A DNA stretch of 64,000 bases from Aedes albopictus (Eukaryota; Arthropoda; Insecta; Diptera; Culicidae). The translations under genes and the position numbers were made by a program. The first letter of the stretch is position 1, and every line of letters begins with the position of its first letter. Shown piece by piece: positions 35,640 to 47,179 of this stretch. Where the stretch lies: positions 347,004,505 through 347,068,504 of the forward strand of contig NC_085137.1 of assembly GCF_035046485.1 (NCBI RefSeq), read 5' to 3'. The notes under the pieces are model-generated. The model did no database searches. It saw nothing but the letters and a program-made list of their open reading frames with translations, and had not been told where the DNA came from.

Positions 35640-37680
35640 GACTAGAGGTATCATAGCATCTACCAGAGTTGTGGCAACTCACTGGGAACAGCTTTCATCG
35701 TGATGGTGATATTCAGAGGCGCGTAGTCGATTGACGAAAGGATGTGCAGGTTGAGGATCAAGGACCGATTCTTCACCATCAACATAATCAACTTGTAAAA
35801 AATATATATAACCCACACCCCAAAAGCAGTGATGATGTCTTCTACTCGCAGCTAGAACGTGAGTATGACATCAGAATCATCATAGGAAACCTAAACTCTC
35901 AGGTAGGTCAGGAGTAGGAATTCAGAACCGCCCACCCCCCTCCAACCCAAGTAACAATCACCATGCCTTGAAGGTTTATTCGTTTTTTATCCTGGTTTTA
36001 TACGAGCATGTGGAAAAGCTAGTTGTTCTTTGTTTGTTTTATGTGGTAGTTTTTTACTTTGCACCTTTGTCATTCCATAAAACTATCATATAACTTATGC
36101 TATAAACATCTTCAGTTAAAGACTAACAAGTAGTCATGGATTGGTTTTATCACTTATTATATACCATTTCAATAAAACTTTCATTTGCGGTTGTTGTCGG
36201 AGAGATTTTTTTTTTGTAAACAAATACACAAAACTGTGAGGCAATGCATAAAACCAACAAAAGATTTCGTGGCCGTAACATAGACCAAAAATGCTGTGAT
36301 AAAACCACTAGTTCTGTCATGAGCTCAGATATGACCACCTATTGGAGGAATCATCAGGAACACAGAGTTTTATCAGAAAAATATGTCGCCTAGCCGGGAT
36401 AATTTATGTAAATACAGAAAAATCATTACTAAATATTATGATTTTACGTGCAGCTTGAGATCAAACTTAACGGTTCAACACGTTTCCGTCATGCTTGTTT
36501 TCAGAAAAATTACATAATGTCTTTGAAACTCCTCTATGTTGAAAACCCCTTTGAGGCACCCAATTCCATCGAGTAAATTAAATGCATTAAACTTCCAATT
36601 AATGCACAGTTTGTGTGGCGCACTTATTTTTTGTCACATTCACCACAAAATTCCCGTGGCATGTCTCCTAACACGTATTAAATAGGAAAACAAATCTGAA
36701 TTCCAGATCGACATCTTTCCAAATGATCGCTGTATAAAAAATCAAGCATAATTTATTCTAAGATCGAACATTAGTGAGAAATAAACAAAACAATTGTTTG
36801 ACAAGTCAGAAGATGGTTTTATTTAGAAGGTTTTATCGGAGATACGATAAAACTATGATACAACCCGAAATCCTAAGCCGGTTTGCATACGAAAGTCCTG
36901 TAGATTGTAATAAGACTGGGCCAACTAGCCAGAACGTGGGCTTATGGAGGCATATTAAAACTCGAGATGACTTCAAAGTCGGCATCAATGGTTTTATGTT
37001 TAGGGTTGTTGAATCGCTAAAAAACTTCGATAAAATCAAAATTGTTACTTGGGAAGAGCATGGTAATTCGTGGCTCCCTCTTCCAACACAGCCTCCCTTC
37101 ACCACATCAGACGTAATCCCAAATCGATCACGTTATGATCGATGCACGATATTTCTCCGTAATTATCGACATCAGCACCCTAGTCAGCACCTATCATGGC
37201 GCGAACATCGGCTCTGACCACTACCTAGTGATGGTCAAACAGCGCCCAAAGCTCTTCGCCATCAACAATGTACGGTACGGCCACCTCGGTACAAATGTCG
37301 CCTCAGAATACCCACGGAATCTCGAGGCAATGTTGCCATACGAGGGTGAGCTCCATGAGGCCGCTCAAGAAGACTACAGCAAGAGTACAGTTAAAGCAGC
37401 CAGCAACGATACATTCGAGAGCACAGTCGTGTACATTCAATGGAATCGAATGAATGAAAGGTTCAACTAAAAATGTAGTGAAATTTTGGAGAAAAACGTG
37501 CGGGTGGTCTTACTGCAGCATGGGACCGGGCAGAACGAGGAACGTTACAAACGGAAGTGGAAACAGCAGACAAGAATCACGGAAGTTCTTCCAGAAGCTC
37601 AACGTACCCCGCAACGGGTGCGTACCATGAGCCGAAAGGTTTCGAAATATTTAAGAACGGGAGCCTCTTGTTGATTCATA
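35640..37680 (+). pseudogene. RTE-type endonuclease gene, split by a DNA element
   Basis: Left part (about 35690-35935): STDERMCRLRIKDRFF, then FYSQLEREYDIRIIIGNLN, matching the GDMNAQVG stage of an RTE endonuclease with frameshifts. Right part (about 37090-37680): QIDHVMIDARYF, the catalytic GSDHYLVMVKQRPKL, then a linker with QHGTGQNEERYKRKWKQQTR. A CCC-ended element occupies 35946-37053, and about 60 residues around the join are also missing. No reverse transcriptase follows. Pseudogene fragment. Confidence 0.65.
35946..37053. mobile_element. CCC-ended DNA element 3 (1.1 kb, 2 bp target)
   Basis: Both ends read CCCAAGTAACAAT inward and are bordered by AA (35944-35945, 37054-37055). The word ATAAAAC(C/T)A or its complement recurs about a dozen times inside. 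No coding. The build matches the elements at 24402 and 25272. Confidence 0.7.
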
Positions 37681-37689
37681 GATACACTA

Positions 37690-38640
37690 TAACCAATTGC
37701 AATATCATTTAGACAAGGAATACTTACGTTACGTACTGCGATAATTTCGGAACTACTGGCCTACGCATCGCACGCACATGAATGGAAAAGTGCATCACCA
37801 ATACCACTTGGTCGTCGTCCGAGCTCGGTATATACGAGTGAATCGATTGAATTGCGTGGATGCGTAGTAAGTACCACCAATTGCATGGTGCATTTCTGCA
37901 ACAACGTGGTCAAGTGCACAACTTGAATGTCATATCGTGAATCAAATTTTGGGCTGGCATTGTTAATTGATTATGTGCAGTCTGAAATATTGAATCTTTG
38001 CTTACCGGAGCTGGTATGTTTGATGTTGTTTTGGAAATACAATTTGAAGAATTTCCATTGCCAATGTTTTCTCACTCACAGCATAAAAATTGCAAAATAA
38101 AAATCTCCATACCAGATGCATTAAACATTATATTTATTCTTATTTACCTTAGGGCCAAGAGATTGCGGGCGTGTGTTTTACGATTGACGGTCGTAAAAAA
38201 GAACCATTTGAGTATAGCTGGCAGGAGCTGCCTCCTGCCACACACGTGCTGGTGCGGGTTCCTCCCAAAAGCGGATACTGTGTAAACGTAACGTCCTGCT
38301 GCATCACGGCGGCTCGCTGTGAATGCTGCGATTTTGTGACGCAATAAATGGCCTCTGGGTGGCGGTGCGGTGGTGGGGACCAGGGAATGATGGCAGAGAA
38401 ATGATCTAATAAACGGGAGATGCAGTTTCCGGTAGGAAATTAATTCCCGTGCGAATCAAGCGGAAGCTGCATTGTTGTTGGATAGCAATGGGATTGAAAC
38501 GCGTGATTCAAGTGTAAACACGAGTGCATTCGGATGTGAGCTAGTACCTACCATTCGAGAAGGCTCTTCATAAATCATTTGGTGAAGAGAAAAGTGGAAA
38601 AAAGTTTGAACCTACACTTTTCACATAGGATGTGAACTGA
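37690..38640. other. no recognisable gene
   Basis: Non-repetitive as far as I can see; no credible coding frame or RNA gene. Confidence 0.4.
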
Positions 38641-38699
38641 AAATTTATTTACCCATTCACCTACATTCAGTCTTGTCAGTCTTGTTAGCTTTCCAGGAA

Positions 38700-38975
38700 T
38701 TTTGGTTGGGATGCGACTGGGATGATTTTGCTTCGGAATGTTGGCTTTGCAGTCTTTTGGGGAATCGAAAACACTAGTTTATGATTTTTTCCGACGTTTC
38801 GGTCCGTATGGGACCTTTTTCAAGGGTTCAATCAGTCAAGGTTTCCTAGTCATCTTGACCAGGAAACCTTGACCGATTGAACCCTTGAAAAAGGTCCCAT
38901 ACGGACCGAAACGTCGGGAAAAATCATAAACTAGTGTTTTCGATTCCCCAAAAGACTGCAAAGCCAACATTCCGA
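38700..38975. mobile_element. head-to-head pair of Penelope-type terminal sequences
   Basis: The insertion is bordered by exact 13 bp duplications AGCTTTCCAGGAA (38687-38699, 38976-38988). Most of it (38730-38978) is a near-perfect palindrome with arms of about 124 bp. Each arm has GGTCC...GGACC, then GAAACGTC, which resembles a hammerhead stem II and 3' core; the 5' core CTGANGA is degraded to a TTGAAAA form. A solo inverted terminal repeat of a Penelope-like element is likely. Confidence 0.6.
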
Positions 38976-39191
38976 AGCTTTCCAGGAAAGTCGTGCTCAT
39001 CCATGATTTTTTCAAAGATCCGAGTAGCCGGAACTGGTATTCACGGAATTTCTGGAGGATTTGCCATACGATGAAGATCTGGTCCATTGTGGACCGGCCG
39101 TCGATAAAGCTGGCTTGATAACTTCACATTAACTTATTTGTTTTAGGTACAAGACAACGGAAGTTGATCTAGGATAGCACTTTGTGAGGCA

Positions 39192-39316
39192 TAGAGTGAC
39201 TGGAGTCAAAATTGGAACAGCGATCATCTGTCAAATCCATACAAATTCCCATTCCAAACGAGCAGGAGACCTGTCAAAATTGGAACATGACGCCACTCTC
39301 CCTTCCAGTCACTCTA
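39192..39316. mobile_element. 125 bp hAT-type MITE
   Basis: The ends are inverted TAGAGTGACTGGA copies. An exact 8 bp duplication GTGAGGCA borders it (39184-39191, 39317-39324). Confidence 0.75.
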
Positions 39317-39399
39317 GTGAGGCATTCAGCGAGTTGATCGCTCGAATGTTTTTACATTCCAAAAAAGCCACCTTTTTATGTCAGAGATGATTGTCTCAC

Positions 39400-40850
39400 G
39401 GAAAATTGCACGTTAAGACAGCTTGCGGATGACTGTGTTGTTTCTGTAACGGGATCAATAGTAGTCGATCTGCTAGGACCACTACAGGATACTTTGGACG
39501 ATTTGTCTACTCAAGCTGGGTATCGAATACTATCCGAAGAAAACTGAGATGGTTGCCTTTTCTAAAAAACACAAACTGGCTAAGTTTCCACTCCATCTGA
39601 TGGGTAAGACAATCACTCATATAGCATGTCTTCTCAATATTCTCGGCGTCTGGTTCAACGACAAATGCACCTGGGGGAAGCACATTGTGTATCTTATACA
39701 GAAGTTCCAAAAGCGAATCAGCTTTAGGCGAACTATAACCGGAACATGGTGGGAAGCGTACCCGGAAGATCTGATCAGGCTGCACCAAACAACAATTCTG
39801 TCGGTTTCAGAATTCGGTAGCTTCTATTTTCAATCCGCGGCGAAAACACACTTGCTCGAGCTTCAAAGGGGTCAGTACCGTTGCCTTCGGATCGCGTTAG
39901 ATTGCATGAACTCGACTCACACAACGAGTTTAGATGTACTTGCCGGTGTACAGCCTCTGACAGACTGCTTTGCTAAGTTCTCGTTCCTGTTCCTCATCCG
40001 ATGCGAGGTTATGAATCCGTTGGTTATAGAAAACTTCGAAAAGCTGCTCGAACAGAATCCACAAACTCGTTTTTTGAGAATGTACTACTGGTACACGGCG
40101 CTGGAGGTAAGCTTATCTCCGGTTAATCGTGACAACTTCTCAGATTTCGACAGTTCCTCTGTAGGTTTTGATCTCTCTATGAAGGATGAGATCACCGGTA
40201 TACCAAAATCTTTTCGTTCCGTAGGTATACCACAAACTTTTGCAGTAAGTTCGGGCATATTAGTGGTGACAGACAGTTCTTCATAGATGGTTCAAAAACC
40301 GATGATTTGACTGAATTCGGTGTCTACAACGAATTTCATAGCGCCACCTTCATGCTTCAAAACCCCTGTTCTGTATACGTTGCGGAGCTAGTGGCTATAT
40401 ATAACACCTTAGAATACATTAGCACTCTTCCACCTGAGCACTACTTCATTTTAACCGGCAGTCTAAGCTCTCTTCCGGCTGTTGCCTTAGACATTTTTTT
40501 TTGCATTGACCCGCCAGGAGACCTTGATCAGCTGGCAATACAAATGGAGAGATGAAGAGATGGGTAGATGGCTGCACGCTTTCATTCCACAGGTGTCGAA
40601 GAAGCCATGGTTCAAAGGGTTGGATTGAGGCCACGATATCATTCGTGTAATGTGTCGGCTGATGTCCAACCACTATTTGTTAAACACACATGCATACATA
40701 CCGTATTGGGCCTTCGGAAAGCAATCTCTGTATCTACCGCGTGGTTTACCAGGATTATGAACATGTCGTATGGGGATGCGAAGAGTATCATGAGGTCAGA
40801 TGCACAATTTGATACGTAATGACAAAGGCTAACCGCCGCTGAAACAGTGT
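39400..40850 (+). pseudogene. I-type retrotransposon: end of reverse transcriptase plus RNase H
   Basis: The element begins with LADDCVVSV, the catalytic aspartate pair of the RT palm. After a frameshift at about 39545 the thumb and connection follow (KTEMVAFSKKHKLAKFPLHL to about 40280). A second frameshift leads to an RNase H-like domain: FIDGSKTDDLTEFGVYN, VAELVAIYNTLEYI, then FILTGSLSSL. The usual second catalytic Asp (FSDS form) is Gly here. RNase H domains are a mark of the I group. Frameshifts and stops near 40555 show it is dead. The 5' half, including the endonuclease, is missing. Confidence 0.65.
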
Positions 40851-40968
40851 AGCACTTGGTTTTGCTTCCAATAAGATATCAACAATTGTTATACGACGTT
40901 TACCAATTACATACTTGAAAAATGGCCTTTTCAATGTTGACAAAAATCAAATACTGCTGTTTAATCTT

Positions 40969-41008
40969 GTCCAACGTTTCGGTCACATTTGGGACCTTTC
41001 TCAGGGAC
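40969..41008 (-). ncRNA. degenerate hammerhead-like sequence at the Penelope 3' end
   Basis: Minus strand: stem I GTCC/GGAC, core CTGAGAA (consensus CTGANGA, so one key position is changed), stem II GGTC/GACC, then GAAACGTT. It lies where Penelope-like elements carry hammerheads. The core change predicts little or no activity. Confidence 0.5.
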
Positions 41009-42001
41009 TCTAAAATTCGTTATTTATTTAGTATTTTGGTTTTTATATGAATAATCAGAATAACATTTTTTTTTTACCAATTATCATAGATTCGTCGTCC
41101 AGTATGTTCTGTTGAACAAAGGTTGGAAATGCTTGATTTCAGTTTTTGTGTGGTCATGCCAATGTAACAAGCATTGCATTATGCACAGTCTATTTTGTAG
41201 ACAAAATTGCTGCGCTCATCAGCTGGTGTTCGGTCCTTGACCACTGGGAGCAGCGAGCCAATGTTTTTGTGCTGTTTGCATGCAATGTGTACATTTGGTA
41301 GTTCTCTTTGCAGTGTTTTTGTTATTGTCTGTGTCAGTCCTGTAATGTTTGTGAGCGAGCAGTATGTTTTTGGATTTTCTTGTTCTTCGTTCTCATTACT
41401 GCTCGCTTCCATAGCTGTTCGACTGTTTTGATTTCCACCCACTTACCCTGTTGATAACACGGTTAATGATATTTGCAGGGTAATCGTTGGTTCGTAGGAG
41501 CCCAAATATAACCGATTTTGTTCTTTTTGGGCTCAGGTTGGTGGAGAACCGCATGACTTGTTTGACAAAGTTGTACGCAAGGAATCTTCCGCTCACAATG
41601 GCCTTCGTGTACCATTTTGTTTTGATCGATTGGTCATCCTGGCGAACCATCATCATATCCAGGAACGGTAGGCGATTTCCTTCTTCTTTTTCCACGGTGA
41701 ACTGACTGCTGGTTGAAAATGTTGAGAATTTCCTCGACCTTTTCCGGAGGGAGTACAGGTCATCCACATACTTTTTCAAGTATAGAATCCCTACCGTGGT
41801 TGCTGCCACAGCACTGTCGAAGTGGTCCTCCATCACATAGTCGGCAATGATCGGAGAGGGGGGATCTCTCATAGCGGTGCCGAAAATTTGTAGATAGTAG
41901 GTTCCCTCGAAGAGGAAGTAGCTGGCATTTATACAAAATACTATTGCCTCCCAGAAAAGATCAAGGAAGATTTCAGTGTGTTGCTCGATCTCATTCCAGT
42001 G

Positions 42002-43871
42002 CACTAAGGGCCAGAATCGAAATCTAGCGGAACTAAATTAATTACTCCTAAACGAAGCATTTCCGACACACGGTGTCTTCGACAAAGTTGTTTGACATCA
42101 GCAGGGGCATCTATTGCTAAGAACGTAGTAGTTCGCAACTCGTCCGCATAGGTGGCGCCACCATCTAACTTCTTTGTTTTACGTCCTAGAGACTTGGCGT
42201 CTTCGACAAAGTTGTTTATTTTGGCAAAATAAACAACTCTTTCTCAGACGTCAAAATTCCACAGCCTACTGTTTTCAAGTTATTCAAAAAATAAAAACTA
42301 ATCAATGAAAAAACAGTTTTTTAAGCTAATTTTGACATTTTTACCAGAAACCATGTGAGTTTAAATTTTTTCCTAATGCATATGTGTCGAGCCAATCACA
42401 TTGTACGGGAATATGTTGAATATTATCATTAAAAATTTAAAATAAAAATACAAATTCGAAAAATTAGTGTGAATTTCAACCCTTAATATCTCACAAAGCG
42501 CAAAAAATCGCAACATCAAATTTTCAGCAAAAACGAAGCAATACTAGGTGAACATACTGCCAAAAATTTGGAGAGGTATTTTTTGGTGTTTTTGTGATAA
42601 TAGCTTTTTAGTAACAGTATAAATATAAGTAGTACCAGCATGTGACTTTTTACTGTTACACATTAGAGAGTTTATGTCTTCGAAAAAGTTGTTCATTTTG
42701 ACTAAATAAACAAATCTTTCCTAGACGTCAAGACTCCACGGCCTACTGTTTTCGAATTATTGCATATAAACTAGATGTTATTGATAAAAACTGATAATAA
42801 AAGACATTTTGATGCAATAATATGAACTATTTTTTTATTGTTTTTACTTTTACGATGCATAGAAGTTTAAGCAAATGTCAGTTTACTATTGTCAGCATGG
42901 GTCAAGATATCTTTTAGTTTTTTTGCATGTTAATTTCAAAGTGTTTTAATCTATTTTGTCAATCATTTTAAATTTTAGAGCGCGAAATATCTAATCGAAA
43001 GCTTGTGGATCTGTTTCTGGATGGAAAGGACGTTGATCGAAGATTGTGAAACAGAAGCTCCACGAAACTGACATGTTCATGACCTACTATGTATTGTAAA
43101 AGTAAAAACAATAAAAATAGTTCATAGTATTGTATCAAAACGTGTTTTATAAGAAAGAGTTGTTTATTTAGTCAAAATGAACAACTTTTTCGAAGACATA
43201 AACTCTCTAATGTGTAACAGTAAAAAGTTACATGCTGACATTACTAATATTTATACTGTTACTAAAAAGCTATTATCTCAAAAACACCAAAAAATACCTC
43301 TCCAAATTTTTGGCAGTATGTTCACCTAGTATTGCTTCGTTTTTGCTGAAAATTTGATGTTGCGATTTTTTGCGCTTTGTGAGATATTAAGGCTTGAAAT
43401 TCACACTATTTTTTCGAATTTGTATTTTTATTTTAAATTTTTAATGATAATATTCAACATATTCCCGTACAATGTGATTGGCTTGACACATATGCATTAG
43501 GAAAAAATTTAAACTCACATGGTTTCTGGTAAAAATGTCAAAATTAGCTTAAAAAACTGTTTTTTCATTGATTAGTTTTTATTTTTTAAATAACTTGAAA
43601 ATAGTAGGCTGTGGAATTTTGACGTCTGAGAAAGAGTTGTTTATTTTGCCAAAATCAACAACTTTGCCGAAGACGCCAAGTCTCTAGGACGTAAAACAAA
43701 GATGTTAGATGGTGGCGCCACCTATGCGGACGAGTTGCGAACTACTACGTTCTAAGAAATAGAAGCCCCTGCTGATGTCAAACAACTTTGTCGAAGACAC
43801 CATGTGTCGGAAATGCTTCGTTTTGGAGTAATTAGTTTAGTTCCGCTAGATTGCGATTCTGGCCCATAGTG
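42002..43871. mobile_element. CACTA-ended foldback element (1.87 kb)
   Basis: The inverted ends read CACTA(A/T)GGGCCAGAATCG and are bordered by 5 bp duplications CAGTG (41997-42001, 43872-43876). The left arm (42002 to about 42859) and right arm (about 43086-43871) are near-complete inverted copies with a loop of about 225 bp. Three TCTTCGACAAAGTTG-type words lie in each arm. CACTA ends suggest the CACTA superfamily, but a 5 bp target is unusual for it. No transposase. Confidence 0.7.
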
Positions 43872-44169
43872 CAGTGGTGGATGATGCTCTGTCATACCAG
43901 ATTTTTTGGGCTCGTACGACGACGCCGTCATACATGGTACTACAGGGCGTAGAGGCAGGCCGGGTTTGTATGCCTTCGGTTGACCGTAGATTTTCGGACA
44001 GACCGCCCTGAACGTCTTCCTTCAGTATTGACGCCACGTATGGGTCCAGAGCAGTTTAAGGTCCTGGAGCCGCTTTACTAGGGAATTGTCCTGATTCTGG
44101 AATGGCTTTGTCAGGTCTTTCGTCACTTTTCGGTAGGTTCTGCCGTCATCTAGGAGACTCTTTAGAACA

Positions 44170-44480
44170 GTTTTGATGACATAGGATATCCCGACTGATC
44201 TGGTGCTGGCTATTGAACTTTCAGAAGGTTTACTGGACATAATAGATTAAAAATCGTAGCTTTATATAATGAAAGAAATTAGGATCTAAACTCAAGAACA
44301 GTTTTGATGACCTAGGATATTGCGACAGATCAGATACTGTCTATTGAACTTTTAGAAGACTAATTGGACATGATAGATTACAAATCACAACTTTGTACAA
44401 TATGAAAGAAGTTACCTTTACACCCGAACTCAAGAACAGTTTGGATTACCTAGGACATCCCGACTGATCTGATCTGATTT
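44170..44480 (-). repeat. divergent satellite B block inside the Penelope-like element
   Basis: Three units with GATATCCCGACTGATCTG-type anchors at 44185, 44316 and 44454. The block is bordered by an imperfect 36 bp direct duplication of the Penelope coding sequence (encoding KSLL-D-RTYRK on both sides, about 44128-44163 and 44475-44510). Spacing is 131-138 bp rather than 152. Confidence 0.7.
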
Positions 44481-45110
44481 TCGGTAAGTTCTGCTGTCAT
44501 ATAAAAGACTCTTCATCTTGGAGGAGTAAGGCTTGCGTTCCATAATAACGGTTCGGTTTCCTTTGTCGAAATTTACTACGACTACTTCCGGGTGTGTTTG
44601 TAGGAACTCCCTGGTACGTTTCTCGGCATTGTAGAATTTCGTCTCGTGTTGTCGTGGTGACCTCGTTGCATCCGATGTAGATAGTTTTGATTCTGGTTGG
44701 CTACGCTGCAGCGGGTTCGCTCTTGTAGCGCTGCGTCATTGCTGGTCTTGATTATGGCCGCTTGAACTTTCTCTTCCAATTTTCTCTCTTTCCGTGCTAT
44801 CGTCTTTTCGCGGTATGCATGTTGTCTCGCAAGAAACGCGCTGGAGACCTCCACAAGCACCGCTTGTTGGATCTTGGTGCGCAGTGTTTCAATTTGCCGG
44901 TGGTACGTCATGATCTTGAAGAACGTATGTTGTGTCTCGGTGTTCAGCACGGACTTTTTGAATCTGGCGATATCCCTTTCTAATTTCCTTAGATACGGGA
45001 TTCGTTCTTCAAGGAGCTCCAAGACACATTTGAACGAGTTCTGAATGTGTACCGGAAACACTGAAAAGTGCATTTTTTTAAAATTACATTCCATCACAGT
45101 CTAAACCAAA

Positions 45111-45595
45111 AACTGATTTACAGATTACATGAACCTAGTATAATTGCCATATCTCTAAACGTTTTTAATGCTGTTAGAACCTGTTTTATCCAGTTGTGTT
45201 TATTCCAAAAGTTGGATCAGAATGCCCGTTCATTGACCTGATAACAATGAAATTCGATGACGAATTGGGCCTAGTAATTCACTATTATCTAAAAGATAAG
45301 CTGTGTACTACATAAGAAGATATGAAGCAAACGAATGTTTTTTAGTATTTGTTGCGTTCAAAAGAAGAGTATTCGAACAGACAGCAGTTTCTTTAGAAGC
45401 GTAATATCAATTTCAGGTTCACCAGAAGGTTTAAGTCATCAAGATTTTATTGAATATATACCTCACATAATTTTAGTGTTATTTTATTGTGATCAGTAAT
45501 AAATAGAGCCTACTATTAAATAACTTACATCCTCCACCACCAGTAATACTGATAACTGCAGTCACCTTAATTACTAACCAACTTATCCAAAACAG
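45111..45595. other. lipase 3' flank, no other gene
   Basis: AT-rich. It probably includes the 3' UTR of the adjacent minus-strand lipase gene. I see no other feature. Confidence 0.45.
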
Positions 45596-46708
45596 CTAAT
45601 GAGCATGGCTACTGAACGCCGGGTAGTTTGGAAGAATGGGCTCCGCATTCAAATAGAAGTCTCCACCGATTCTGTGGCTGTAAATACCCAGCTTGTTGGA
45701 TCTGTTGAAATCGCAACGATGAGCCAGGTACGACGGCCAATCTGAGCACTGTTTTCCTTCGTAGGGGTTGTTCGGATTCAGCGAGCGCTTGAAGTATTCC
45801 GTAGATTCCCACTCGCTGCAAGCTATGCGAACCGTCAGTTCCTTAGAGTCCGTATCCGGCAAAGGACAGTTTGCAGCAGATTCACCACCATTCGGGTAGA
45901 AGTTCTCGTGGCCTTCACCGTTTACCAAGCCCAACTCATGTCTGGACGTGATGATGACCTGAACATACTTGGCATCGCTTAGGTCCAGGCGCATTTCCAA
46001 TCCGTGGTCCTTCGGATATTCGAACAATGGTCCCAACGGGTCCAAACCATAGATTGCACCAATTCTTCCACCAAGGTTGTGACCGGACTGTCCGCAAATG
46101 TGAGCGCCCAAGTTATGACCGATTAGGGTGACCTTTTCCAGTGGTACACCCACTTCGTTTGAATACAGGATAAACCTCGTTAGGAAGTCGGCAACAAACG
46201 GCGTATGCTCCTCTGCGGCTTGGCGGTAATTGTACCGTGCACGGTAATTCCAATCCACAAGACAAATGGTAGTATCATGTATTTTCATCAGTTCATGTGC
46301 CGTTTGGCGAATCCAAACTTCCTCCGAGTTGTGCAACCATCCGTGAACAATAATGGTCAATGAAGATGAGAACTCCAATTCTTTCCACGAATTACGATCA
46401 TCGTAGAAGGTCTCAAAGTTGGGCTGATCTCTGCGAGATAGAAACATTTAGCAAAACCTTTTTTTTGCATTTCAACTCCAACTCCATACTAACCTGCTAG
46501 CACAGGGCACAGCGATTCTGGATTCCAGGGAGTCATCCACAGGGCCTTCCAGCAATGGCCCCAGCTCACTTCTGTATTCACCGAACGCAACGTTCATCGA
46601 ATTGGCAATCGATTCCTCACTACTCAAATCAAACGTGTCCTCAAATATATCCGCCCGGACTCCGAGAAGGGCCGCGAAAGCGACCGCTATGAACACTACT
46701 CGTAACAT
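45596..46708 (-). CDS. secreted lipase-family protein, catalytically dead (two exons)
   Basis: Exon 1 is 46494-46708 and exon 2 is 45596-46430, joined across a 63 bp intron (donor GTTAGT, acceptor TCGCAG, phase 2), giving 349 residues. The start is the first ATG, 60 bp below a TATA box, and is followed by a signal peptide (MLRVVFIAVAFAALLGVRA). The core has the neutral-lipase fold: IIVHGW, VTLIGHNLGAHICGQ, GLDPLGPLF, GHENFYPNGG. The nucleophile Ser is Asn178 (GHNLG in place of GHSLG) and the triad His position (CSH in relatives) is Glu278, while Asp202 is kept. Hydrolysis is therefore not expected. By analogy with dipteran yolk proteins, which are lipase relatives without the Ser, a lipid- or ligand-binding secreted role is plausible but unproven. 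The frame is otherwise clean, which argues for selection. Paralogue: 55074-56135. Confidence 0.9.
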
Positions 46709-46767
46709 CCTGAGTGATCTACTGTTTCTGTTTGCACTTGCGATTACTCCGGCCCGTCCGAAGTTGC

Positions 46768-46774
46768 TTATATA
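46768..46774 (-). promoter_or_regulatory. TATA box of the left lipase gene
   Basis: TATATAA on the minus strand, 60 bp above the ATG, leaving room for a 5' UTR of about 30 bases. Confidence 0.65.
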
Positions 46775-46808
46775 GGGTTGAGCTGCATGAGTGAATATGT
46801 TTATCAAA

Positions 46809-47165
46809 ACTGATTGAGATAAGCATAACCGATGAAGGGCAAACTCTGGCCCGCGTGCATGGTCATGTTTACCTCACCTTGCCGAAGATAGTGTAGTGTT
46901 GTTTACTTTCGTTCGCTTGAACTGTATCGTCAAGGTTATCTTCCAGTTCTACAGCTATTATAGCTCAATTTCTAATTTTAAATCGCCGCGGTACAAATAG
47001 GAAGCGTTTCCGATTGGGATTACCGTGTAATCTAGAAACTATCGCCTGGAAGTTTCCTTTGTTGTTGTCTGGAGCTTGTCGGTGGTGTCATTGATCTAGT
47101 CAATGTATCGTCGGCAGACCGGTGAGTCAATGCCAATGACGAATTTGTGGAGAGAAGGGTGCAAA
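46809..47165. other. upstream region of the left lipase gene
   Basis: No repeat or gene recognised. Regulatory sequence for the lipase would lie here. Confidence 0.4.
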
Positions 47166-47179
47166 ATGCACATTTCATT

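Larger units (their letters stand above)
38655..39365 (-). pseudogene. RTE-type reverse-transcriptase fragment
   Basis: On the minus strand: SYQAGFIDGRSTMDQIF, then WQILQKFREYQ, the RTE fingers-palm region also seen at 47490-47873. Sequence continuing to about 39365 fits upstream RTE coding. It is broken by a 125 bp hAT-type MITE (39192-39316) and by a 276 bp insertion (38700-38975). Confidence 0.6.
40960..45110 (-). mobile_element. Penelope-like retroelement, decayed and interrupted
   Basis: Read on the minus strand: a coiled-coil N-terminal part (45097-44582), then EVVVVNFDKGNRTVIMERKP. After a satellite block come LTKPFQNQDNSLVKRLQDLK and CPKIYGQPKAYKPGLPLRPV. After a foldback come FCINASYFLFEGTYYLQIFG, SPIIADYVMEDHFDSA and the catalytic KKYVDDLYSL, then RLPFLDMMMVR. 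Last is a GIY-YIG-type endonuclease start, VYKIDCA-stop-CNACYIGMTTQKLK (about 41205-41100). This order is diagnostic of Penelope-like elements. A stop, a missing palm segment and frameshifts make it non-functional. A hammerhead-like sequence lies just past the 3' end. Confidence 0.8.
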
